Positions 26,688 to 34,538 of a stretch of DNA of 64,000 bases are shown in pieces (the first letter of the stretch is position 1; the number at the start of each line of letters is the position of its first letter). Location: positions 186,001 to 250,000 of the forward strand of contig NZ_FQUU01000001.1 of the NCBI RefSeq assembly GCF_900129295.1, in the 5' to 3' direction. A program made the position numbers and the translations under genes. Source of the DNA: Flavisolibacter ginsengisoli DSM 18119 (GTDB lineage: Bacteria; Bacteroidota; Bacteroidia; Chitinophagales; Chitinophagaceae). Below the pieces are notes generated by a model. It did no database searches. It saw nothing but the letters and a program-made list of their open reading frames with translations, and was not told the DNA's origin.

Positions 26688-28889
26688 ATGAAAGACCAAT
26701 CCTTGGCTGCTGAAACAGTAAACAGGAAAACATCTACTTTTCCGCAAATTGATCCACTTAAACTTCTGCAATCTATTGTTGATGTAATTTTCGTAGTAGA
26801 TGAAAAAGGATATTTTCAATACGTTAGCCCGTCTTGCTATGAATTATTGGGTTATGAAGAAGTTGAAATTGTAGGCAAATCTTTTATAAACTTTATTCAT
26901 CCTGATGATATAGAAAATACGGTTAAGATTGTAAAGGAGGCTACCCATAACTGCCGCACGTCCAACTTTGAAAACAGGTATATTCATAAGGATGGTTCTA
27001 TCATACCTATCATTTGGTCAGGCAGGTGGGATAACAATGAAAGGATGTTGTATTGTAGTGCCAGGAATGGCTCAGAGAAATATGAGGTGGAACATAGGTT
27101 GCAAAAAGCACAGAAGATGGCCAGAGTTGCCAATTATGAATTTGACATCATTAATAATATCTATACTTATACTTCAGATACCCTATTTGAAATCTTTGGC
27201 CTGGAAAAATCAAATTATCCGCAATTCACATCCGAGGTTTTCTGGTCATTAGTTCATCCTGAAGATCTACCATTTGTAAGGCAAACAATTCTGCAACCGG
27301 ATTTCATTATCAATTCACAACACGAATATCGAATTATTCGCCCTGATGGCAAGATTGCATATATCAGCAGGCATAGAGAAATAATCAGGGATGAGGAAGG
27401 AAATCCGATCAAGACTATAGGCACTTTGCAGGATATCACTATTCAAAAAACAGGGGAATTGGCTGTACAACAAAGTGAGATCCGTTTTAGATCCCTTGTA
27501 GAAAATGGAAATGACCTGGTTGGGATAATAGATTTGACTGGCAAATACATTTTTGTTGGGATGAATGTAAAGGTCCATCTAGGATATGATGCCCAGGAAA
27601 TGATAGGAAAGAATGCGTTTGACTATATACACCCTGACGATTTAAGGGGAATTGCAGAAGTCTTAAATCAAATACAGTATGCACAATCTCTGAATGTTGC
27701 ACCATTTCGATTCATTAATAATAAAGGTGAATACAGATGGGTAGAGACTACTGTCTCCAATCACCTGCAAAATCCTGCTATTGGCGGTCTTGTTACTAAT
27801 TCGAAGGATATTACTGAGAAAAAGTTAAAGGAGGATGCACTCAGGCTAAGTGAACAACGATTCAAAGCCCTGGTACATAATGGCTCGGACCTGATCGTGA
27901 TTATTGATGATAAGGGAAGCTTTAACTATATAAGTGATAATGTAAAATCAGTTTTGGGTTATATACCTGAAGAAATGATTGGCAAGAATGCATTGGAGTT
28001 CATTCATCCTGAAGATATCGAAAAAGCGTCATTTGAGATCCAAACCCTTTTACATGGGAATCGCACGCCCAAAGGAGTTCAGCACCGTTTTAAAGATAAA
28101 AATGGCAAGTGGATATGGATGGAGTCAAAAGGAAGCAATCATTTGAATAATGAAACTCTAAAAGGTATACTAGTTAACTCCCGTAATATTGATGACAGGG
28201 TAAAATTACAAGAGCGGCTGAACCAGGAACTCCTGAATAAACAGAAAGAGATCACTTCTGCAGTGATCAAGGCACAGGAAGCAGAGCGTTCACAATTAGG
28301 ATTGGAACTTCATGATAATGTTAACCAGATACTAACTACTGTGAAATTGTATAATGAAATGTATTTAACAGGCTATCTCCATGATAAAGAATTATTGGTA
28401 AAGTCAACCCAGTACACCCAGGATTGTATTAATGAGATAAGGAACATTTCAAAAAGGCTTTCTGCTCCTACACTTGGAAAAATATCTATTAAAGATTCTA
28501 TCAAAGAGTTAATCAATTCTATCAATATTACCAAACGCTTAGAGATCATCTACCTGCCGCATGGCATTGACAACTATACTGCTTCTGAGGATCTTCATAC
28601 ATCGCTTTACCGAATTGTTCAGGAAAGCCTGAATAATATTCTTAAATACTCAGGCGCCCGGATAGCAAGCGTTGAGATCATTAGGCAGGAAGGCTCGCTG
28701 GTTTTAAAGATCTGTGATAATGGGAAAGGGTTTGACACATCAACAAAAAGAGGTGGCATAGGCATAACCAATATGAAAACAAGAGCTGAGAACCTGAATG
28801 CTTCCTTCCGTTTAACAAGTTCCCCGGGCCGGGGATGCCAAATTGAGATATGTTTCCCGATTTATGAAGAAACAGATACAGAAAACTGA
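26688..28889 (+). CDS. Four-PAS cytosolic sensor histidine kinase (HisKA_3 type)
   Basis: 733 residues. Four PAS domains occupy about 25-130, 143-255, 265-377 and 390-502; three carry the FIHPDD/YIHPDD/FIHPED signature after the PAS core. A coiled-coil linker leads to a HisKA_3 dimerisation domain with phosphorylatable His542 (LGLELHDNVNQ). The HATPase domain follows, with N-box REXXXNNILKY (VQESLNNILKYS) and glycine-rich boxes DNGKGFD and GGIGITNM. This is the NarX/NreB/DesK-like class that usually signals to NarL-type regulators. No membrane helix and no adjacent response regulator, so it is an orphan cytosolic kinase. PAS 3 and PAS 4 are closely related, suggesting duplication. Divergent from the DUF4258 gene. 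Confidence 0.93.
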   Translation: MKDQSLAAETVNRKTSTFPQIDPLKLLQSIVDVIFVVDEKGYFQYVSPSCYELLGYEEVEIVGKSFINFIHPDDIENTVKIVKEATHNCRTSNFENRYIHKDGSIIPIIWSGRWDNNERMLYCSARNGSEKYEVEHRLQKAQKMARVANYEFDIINNIYTYTSDTLFEIFGLEKSNYPQFTSEVFWSLVHPEDLPFVRQTILQPDFIINSQHEYRIIRPDGKIAYISRHREIIRDEEGNPIKTIGTLQDITIQKTGELAVQQSEIRFRSLVENGNDLVGIIDLTGKYIFVGMNVKVHLGYDAQEMIGKNAFDYIHPDDLRGIAEVLNQIQYAQSLNVAPFRFINNKGEYRWVETTVSNHLQNPAIGGLVTNSKDITEKKLKEDALRLSEQRFKALVHNGSDLIVIIDDKGSFNYISDNVKSVLGYIPEEMIGKNALEFIHPEDIEKASFEIQTLLHGNRTPKGVQHRFKDKNGKWIWMESKGSNHLNNETLKGILVNSRNIDDRVKLQERLNQELLNKQKEITSAVIKAQEAERSQLGLELHDNVNQILTTVKLYNEMYLTGYLHDKELLVKSTQYTQDCINEIRNISKRLSAPTLGKISIKDSIKELINSINITKRLEIIYLPHGIDNYTASEDLHTSLYRIVQESLNNILKYSGARIASVEIIRQEGSLVLKICDNGKGFDTSTKRGGIGITNMKTRAENLNASFRLTSSPGRGCQIEICFPIYEETDTEN

Positions 28890-28959
28890 CTTTGACATTG
28901 AATTATTTATCAGTTTGTTTTAAATAAAGCCACATTGAAAGAATTGATGAACCATCGTT

Positions 28960-29337
28960 TTAAAAGCAAGGGCAATGTAATGAGGATCTTTTTACCTCGC
29001 AATTTAAAACTGTTGTACTGTCATTGCACTGAATAAATAAGATTTGTAACGTTCGGTTTCCTGATATTACTCCCTGTAATAATAACTCAGGGCAAGGCTT
29101 ATAATTCATCTCACTTCCTCTATAATTAATTATACCCCTTTTCATAACCAATTCAATTTCCTCATTACCTATATGGAAACATTTCATACTACATAGAGCT
29201 TTCTCCGAATATAAAATATTCTTTGGATGCCTATTAAAAAATTCAGATTTTTTTGGTTCGTGTTGAATTCGGGACACCAGAATAGCCAAAACTGTAAGTA
29301 CCAGGCAAAGCGAAAAGATGACATTTTTATCTTTCAT
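28960..29337 (-). CDS. Second DUF4258-like membrane-anchored protein
   Basis: 125 residues from ATG 29335-29337 (MKDKNVIFSL); an ATG four codons upstream is also possible. An N-terminal membrane helix (VIFSLCLVLTVLAILV) precedes a domain aligned with the protein at 26047-26517: the CSMKCFHIGNEEIELVMKRG helix, INYRGSEMNYKPCPELLLQG, then IQCNDSTTVLNC and a terminal CPCF. The cysteine pattern is shared with its paralogue. Convergent with the histidine kinase gene, whose stop codon is 70 bp away. Function unknown. Confidence 0.7.
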   Translation of the reverse strand: MKDKNVIFSLCLVLTVLAILVSRIQHEPKKSEFFNRHPKNILYSEKALCSMKCFHIGNEEIELVMKRGIINYRGSEMNYKPCPELLLQGVISGNRTLQILFIQCNDSTTVLNCEVKRSSLHCPCF

Positions 29338-29470
29338 TGTCCAGAGCAATATAATTATCCCCTAAGAGATTATTGATCATATCCTTTATTGCCTGGAGCG
29401 TTATAGCCATGGCTCTTCTTAACATTTTCATAATACCTCTTTATGATTCAATCATCCTCGTCCTTTTGCC

Positions 29471-29478
29471 TAACTTTG
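29471..29478 (+). promoter_or_regulatory. -7 element immediately before mtaB
   Basis: TAACTTTG fits TAnnTTTG but ends only seven bases before ATG 29486. No TTTG is found at the -33 distance. If real, the mtaB transcript would be leaderless or nearly so. Confidence 0.35.
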
Positions 29479-29485
29479 GCAGCTC

Positions 29486-30760
29486 ATGGAAAAACAGCGT
29501 TCAGTTGCCTTTCATACACTCGGTTGTAAACTGAATTTCTCGGAGACCTCAACACTTTCCAGAACCCTGGAATCGCAGGGGTTTTTGAAAAAAGAATTTG
29601 AGGAAAAAGCTGATGTATATGTTATCAACACTTGTTCAGTTACTGATAATGCTGATAAAGAATGCAGACAACTTGTAAGACGCATACAAAGAAAATCACC
29701 TGAAAGCCTTGTGGTGATAACCGGATGCTATGCTCAGCTAAAGCCTAAAGAAATATCTGATATCCCCGGTGTTGACCTTGTTTTGGGTGCAGCAGAAAAA
29801 TTTAATATTGCTCAGCATCTAAAAGAATTGACAAAAGGAGATTCTGCAAGGATAAGCAGTTGTGATATTGAGGATGTGTCAGGTTTTAATGCGTCCTATT
29901 CATTAAATGACCGTACAAGAACATTTTTAAAAGTACAGGATGGTTGTGACTACACCTGCGCATTTTGCACAATCCCCATGGCACGGGGAAAAAGTCGTAG
30001 TGATAGTATAGCCAATGTCTTGCATAATGCCCGGGAACTAGCTAAAAATGGCGTCAAAGAGATTGTTTTAACAGGAGTTAACCTTGGAGACTTTGGAAAA
30101 GGTGGAGATGGAGCAAGGAAACATGCAGAAGACTTCTACAGCCTTATCCAGGAGTTGGATAAAGTGGAAGGTATTGAACGTTACCGAATCTCTTCTATCG
30201 AGCCAAATCTGTTGACTGAAGAAATAATTCAATTTGTAGCGTCAAGCAAAAAGTTCATGCCTCATTTTCATGTACCTCTCCAAAGTGGCAACAATGAGAT
30301 ACTGGCATTGATGCGCCGTCGGTATAAAAGAGAATTATATGCAGAACGTGTAAAATTGATCAGGGAATTAATGCCACATTGTGCCATTGGCGTGGATGTA
30401 ATCGTGGGCTTTCCATCTGAATCAGATGAACATTTTAATGATACCTACGAATTTCTCCATAAGTTGGATGTATCCTATCTACATGTTTTTACTTACTCAG
30501 AAAGAGATAATACTAAAGCTCTCGAAATTAAACCTGTTGTTCCCATGTCTGTACGACATGAAAGAAATAAAGTTTTGCGAAACCTCAGCTATATGAAACT
30601 GCAATACTTTACTGAACAGCATCGTGGCCAAACAAGAAAGGTTCTATTTGAAGGACATGAAAAAGTTGGAATGATGGAAGGATATACAGATAACTATATA
30701 CGGATTACCACTCCACACAATCCTGAATGGGCTAATAAAATAGTTGACTGGAAAATATAA
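29486..30760 (+). CDS. mtaB: tRNA (t6A37) methylthiotransferase MtaB
   Basis: 424-residue radical-SAM methylthiotransferase that converts t6A37 to ms2t6A37 in tRNAs reading ANN codons. The UPF0004 domain has cluster cysteines Cys14 (TLGCKLNFSE), Cys50 (INTCSV) and Cys81 (ITGCYA). The radical-SAM domain has C154-x3-C158-x2-C161 (CDYTCAFC). A C-terminal RNA-contact region follows. GCKLNFSE at the N-terminus distinguishes MtaB from MiaB and RimO. Intact and of usual length. A small gene follows 10 bp downstream. Confidence 0.95.
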   Translation: MEKQRSVAFHTLGCKLNFSETSTLSRTLESQGFLKKEFEEKADVYVINTCSVTDNADKECRQLVRRIQRKSPESLVVITGCYAQLKPKEISDIPGVDLVLGAAEKFNIAQHLKELTKGDSARISSCDIEDVSGFNASYSLNDRTRTFLKVQDGCDYTCAFCTIPMARGKSRSDSIANVLHNARELAKNGVKEIVLTGVNLGDFGKGGDGARKHAEDFYSLIQELDKVEGIERYRISSIEPNLLTEEIIQFVASSKKFMPHFHVPLQSGNNEILALMRRRYKRELYAERVKLIRELMPHCAIGVDVIVGFPSESDEHFNDTYEFLHKLDVSYLHVFTYSERDNTKALEIKPVVPMSVRHERNKVLRNLSYMKLQYFTEQHRGQTRKVLFEGHEKVGMMEGYTDNYIRITTPHNPEWANKIVDWKI

Positions 30761-30770
30761 GGTGATATAA

Positions 30771-31061
30771 ATGAATAAATACCTGGCGATAATAGAATTT
30801 GTCTGGAATGATGAAGCCATTAAAATTATAGAGGAACACCGTGAATACATCAATAACCTGATAGATGAACAGGTGATTGAACATTATGCAGTAAGTATGG
30901 AAATACAAACTGTTTGGGTCACAATCAATGCACAAAATAAAATGTCAGCGAGAAAGCTCCTCAATAAATCTCCCTTTAAGAAATTTTGGAAATTGCAAAT
31001 CCATGAACTCATTATATGGGATGGGCAGAATTATCGTTTGCCTATAGTACAGTTAAATTGA
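30771..31061 (+). CDS. Small YCII/muconolactone-isomerase-like fold protein
   Basis: 96 residues with a beta-alpha-beta pattern: strand KYLAIIEFVW, helix DEAIKIIEEHREYINNLIDE, strand HYAVSMEIQTVWVTINAQ, helix SARKLLNKSPFKKFW, and strand LQIHELIIWD. This resembles dimeric alpha/beta-barrel proteins of the YCII and muconolactone delta-isomerase groups. No catalytic residues can be assigned. It starts 10 bp after mtaB and is probably co-transcribed. It ends five bases from the stop of a small minus-strand ORF. Confidence 0.7.
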   Translation: MNKYLAIIEFVWNDEAIKIIEEHREYINNLIDEQVIEHYAVSMEIQTVWVTINAQNKMSARKLLNKSPFKKFWKLQIHELIIWDGQNYRLPIVQLN

Positions 31062-31066
31062 AACTT

Positions 31067-31165
31067 CTATCCTTTGCGAATCCATTGACCAATGGCAATA
31101 GCAAGTACTAAAAATATAGAGGCACCCGCCAAAGCAAGTTTTTTAGGGTCTTTTTTCATAGCCAT
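31067..31165 (-). CDS. Putative 32-residue single-helix membrane protein
   Basis: A 33-codon frame (ATG 31163-31165 to TAG 31067-31069) encodes MAMKKDPKK, a hydrophobic helix LALAGASIFLVLAIAIG, and a basic tail QWIRKG. The layout of a positive N-terminus, one helix and a positive C-terminus is typical of small membrane proteins. A palindrome at 31180-31198 lies 14 bp upstream. No homologue is known to me, so it may be chance. Confidence 0.4.
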   Translation of the reverse strand: MAMKKDPKKLALAGASIFLVLAIAIGQWIRKG

Positions 31166-31179
31166 AAAGGTACTGTAAA

Positions 31180-31198
31180 TGGTTAAGATGTTTAACCA
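31180..31198. repeat. Palindrome tggttaa-N5-ttaacca
   Basis: Perfect 7-bp inverted repeat with a 5-base spacer, just upstream of the small membrane-protein ORF and 62 bp beyond the fhs stop. It could be an operator or a weak transcript-end hairpin. Confidence 0.4.
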
Positions 31199-31259
31199 AT
31201 GCAATCCTTCATAAAGGTTACTCTTTAATCAGTAAACTGTAGGATAATATGTAAGAACC

Positions 31260-32936
31260 TCAGGATAACCCTATTATTTTTCCATCCTCATCAATATCCA
31301 TTAATTCTGCTGCCGGATGTGAAGGAAGGCCAGGCATGCGCATGATATCTCCTAATATGGGGACAATAAATCCTGCCCCGGTAGCCCATTCAAATTCCCG
31401 TACTGTAATAACGAAATCACGAGGCCGGGCTAACTTCTTTTCATCATCACTCAAACTCTTTGGCGTTTTTGCCATGCAAACAGGCATTTGTTCAAAACCC
31501 AGTTTTTTTATTTCTTTCAGCCCCTGTTTAGCCTTTTGGGAATATTCCACTCCTTTAGCGCCGTACATTTCGGTAGCAATGCAATGAATTTTTTCTTCAA
31601 CCGAAATATTCCAATTGTATAAAGGTTGAAAATGGTTATTATTTTGTTCAATACAGTGAACAATTTCTGTAGCAAGTTCTATGGAACCAACGCCTCCTTC
31701 TGTAAATGCTGTTGATATCACAGCCTTTGTTCCCATTTTTTCGCAGCATAGTTTTACAAATTCTATTTCTTCTTTGCTATCTCCGGGAAAAACATTTAGC
31801 GCAATCAATGGTTGCAATCCATACATCTGAATATTCTCTATATGCTTTTGCAAATTTGATATTCCTGTTTTTACTGCTTCAATATCAGGATATGCTAACA
31901 CATCCTTTTTCACCCCTCCATGATGCCTCAGGGCCCTGATGGTAGCTACAATCAAAACTGCTTCGGGCTTTAACTCTCCTGCTACACATTTAATATTAAA
32001 AAACTTCTCGGCTCCCAAATCAGCCGCGAAACCTGCCTCTGTAATAACATAATCTGATAAGGAAAGCCCCATTTTTGTAGCAATGATCGAATTGGTACCC
32101 TGTGCAATAGAAGCAAAAGGGCCCCCATGGAGTATAACAGGTGTCCCTTCAATGGTTTGAACAAGATTGGGCTTTATGGCATCTTTTAATAAAACTGCCA
32201 TTGCCCCTACTGCTTTCAGGTCCCTGGCAAATACTGGCTCACCTTCATAGGTAAGGCCAATATAAATATTACCTAGTTTTTCTTTCAGGTGATTAAAATC
32301 CCTGGCAAGACACAGTATGGCCATGATTTCTGAAGCAGGCGTTATATTAAATCCATCTTCTCTTGGTATACCATTAGCCGTTCCACCAAGTCCTACTATG
32401 ATTTTACGTAAAGAACGATCGTTCATATCCATAACCCGCTTTCAAACAATAGTCCTCGGATCTATATTCAAACCATTTGGATGTTGCAAATGATTATCAA
32501 TGATTGCAGCCAGTAAATTATTAGCCCGTTCTATTGCAGAAATGTCACCTGTGAAGTGCAGGTTAATATCTTCCATCGGTATGACCTGAGCATAACCTCC
32601 ACCTGCAGCTCCACCCTTCAATCCAAATACAGGTCCTAACGATGGTTCCCTGAGAACTGCCATTGCTTTTTTACCTATTCTATTCATTCCATCTGCCAGG
32701 CCTATACTCATTGTAGTCTTACCTTCACCTGCAGGTGTTGGTGTCATGGCTGTAACCAGTATTAAATGATTTTGCCTGATCTTATCTTCATCTATTAATG
32801 ACAATGGAAGTTTAGCTTTATACTTTCCGTAATATTCCAGATCATCTTCATTAATACCGAGCTGAATGGCTATCTTCTTTATGTGCTTTATTGGCGCGCT
32901 TTGTGCAATTTCAATATCTGAAGGAAAGGTGACCAT
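31260..32936 (-). pseudogene. fhs: Formate--tetrahydrofolate ligase interrupted by one in-frame TGA
   Basis: Fhs joins formate to tetrahydrofolate with ATP, making 10-formyl-THF. The N-terminal part (32442-32936, 164 residues) has the P-loop [11 protein letters not shown] and [20 protein letters not shown], ending IDPRTIV. The next codon, 32442-32444, is TGA, followed in the same frame by KRVMDMNDRSLRK and the remaining domains to 31260. Intact homologues have Trp at this point (RTIxWKRVxDMNDR). Total length including the stop position (558 codons) equals a normal Fhs, and no other damage is visible. It is therefore a single TGG-to-TGA change. It may be a nonsense mutation, a sequencing error, or a split gene restarting at ATG 32430-32432, twelve bases on. 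Other genes in the window use TGA as a normal stop. Confidence 0.9.
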
Positions 32937-33105
32937 TTTACTATTATTTGATCAAAGCAAACTAGCAAAAAGTACACTTAAACATTATGAGAAGAATCAC
33001 AGAAAGTACTTATCAATATCATTTGATATAGAATAAAATGAAGTAATCTCCTACGCTTAAAACATATCTTATCCTCTGAAAAGGTAAAACCCTGGTACCA
33101 ACACT

Positions 33106-34200
33106 TTAACTAACTGATACACCTATTAATTTCCCAATGCCAAATGTTATGGCTGCTGCTATCAGGCCAAAGAGTACTTGCCTGAACCCGGAGAACCATA
33201 AATTTTTACCTGTGAATAAAGTAATGGCACTACCAATGAGGAACAGCCCTAAAGCACTAAAGATGACACTCAGTATTATAGACTTTAGACCAGTTGCGAA
33301 CAGGAAGGGTGCCAATGGAATTATTGCACCTATGGAAAACAATATAAAAGAATAAACAGCCGCTTGCAACGCCGATCCTTTTAATTCTTCAGCATTAATA
33401 CCCAGTTCTTCCCTCACTAAAATTTCGTGTGCTGCGCCTGTATCTTTCATTATATCGGAAGCCATCTGGTATGCCTGCGCCTCTGGAATTCCTTTGGCGA
33501 TATAAATAAGGGCGATTTCCTTCATCTCTCCTTCTGGATTTGCCTTTACCTCCTCCATTTCTATAGTCATTTGATTCTCATACAATTCCTGGGAACTTTT
33601 TACTGAAATCCACTCACCAAGGGCCATAGATAATGCTCCGGCTAAAAGCCCGGCAATACCTGCCAATAAAACTTCACTACCACCAGCAGTTGCTCCAGCT
33701 ACTCCCATAACAAGACTAAAGTTAGATACCAATCCATCATTTCCTCCCAGCACAGCTGCACGGATAGCATTACCACCAACAGAGCGGTGCCTACTCTCAA
33801 ATTTAGAAAGTTGCATTCCCGTTACCTTACTTTGTTTCTCAAGAATGGATCGGAGAATATTTACATGTGTAGTTTCTGTACCTCTAAGTTCCTCACCGCT
33901 TTTCTTTATATTAGTAATGACCGCATTGGATATGCTTTTCTCAGTATTCATTAAGGACCCCAGAACATAATCGTAACCAAACACTTTACCAATTAAGTTT
34001 AAAGTCCTCGCACGCCATGAAGGTTTTAGCAATTGGCCCAGGTCAAGGTTTTGCTTTTTAGCAAATGCTTCAGCATGACTTTTCTCTATAGCGCTCATTT
34101 GTCGGTATACATAAGCGATTGTAGGGTCTTCTTCATGACTTGCTAATTGCTCATACAGGTAATGAGCATCGATCTCTGTTTGAATAGCTTTATTATTCAC
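33106..34200 (-). CDS. Erythrin-VIT1 fusion (membrane-bound ferritin-like iron transporter)
   Basis: 364 residues. Residues 1-140 form a ferritin/rubrerythrin-like helical bundle with candidate di-iron ligands Glu9, Glu17, Glu39 and His42-Glu44 (EKSHAE). Residues about 145-364 are a VIT1/CCC1 domain with about five membrane helices and the conserved GGNDGLVSNFSLVMGVAG and ALSMALGEWISVKSSQE segments. The cytosolic helical part (about 205-265) is glutamate-rich for metal binding. The architecture matches MbfA-type exporters, which move Fe2+ or Mn2+ out of the cytosol under iron or peroxide stress. The start codon is GTG (34198-34200). Monocistronic. Confidence 0.9.
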   Translation of the reverse strand: MNNKAIQTEIDAHYLYEQLASHEEDPTIAYVYRQMSAIEKSHAEAFAKKQNLDLGQLLKPSWRARTLNLIGKVFGYDYVLGSLMNTEKSISNAVITNIKKSGEELRGTETTHVNILRSILEKQSKVTGMQLSKFESRHRSVGGNAIRAAVLGGNDGLVSNFSLVMGVAGATAGGSEVLLAGIAGLLAGALSMALGEWISVKSSQELYENQMTIEMEEVKANPEGEMKEIALIYIAKGIPEAQAYQMASDIMKDTGAAHEILVREELGINAEELKGSALQAAVYSFILFSIGAIIPLAPFLFATGLKSIILSVIFSALGLFLIGSAITLFTGKNLWFSGFRQVLFGLIAAAITFGIGKLIGVSVS

Positions 34201-34538
34201 TTCCTTACTATTTATTCAAGTTGCTGGCATGATTTCAATGAACACTATTCATTGTATAATTATTGCCGGTTTATTATACAGAAGTAGTTTCTTAAATGTA
34301 TATTAATTCACCATCATCAACAATAACCATGGTCATACTTATTAATGATCTATTTAAATAATAGATCTCCAGGTATTCCTGTGACTTATAAATGTTTCGG
34401 GATAAGTAAATTTGTTTCAGCGAACAAAATCCATATAATAGTGTAGGTTATTCCAATGCTTTTTTTACAATTCTGAACACCCTATAAAGTGAAGCCCCGG
34501 AAGTACCGGGGCTTCGTAAAAATCATAGCTTCGTTTTA
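34201..34538. other. Intergenic region, no gene
   Basis: 338 bp between the VIT1 gene (start at the left end) and the prolyl oligopeptidase gene (stop at the right end). It is AT-rich with no coding frame. The only structure is the strong hairpin at 34491-34515. Confidence 0.6.
34491..34515 (-). terminator. GC-rich hairpin after the prolyl oligopeptidase gene
   Basis: Perfect 10-bp stem gaagccccgg (34491-34500) with 34506-34515 and a 5-base loop, 23 bp past the stop codon. The downstream minus-strand sequence (ACTTTATAGG) is only mildly T-rich, so termination strength is uncertain. Confidence 0.65.

Noticed and set aside
32442-32444. Alternative genetic code with TGA read as Trp
   Set aside because: TGA ends other genes here (for example the DUF62 gene at 3084-3086 and the ATPase-associated VWA gene at 8132-8134), so a code change is not supported.
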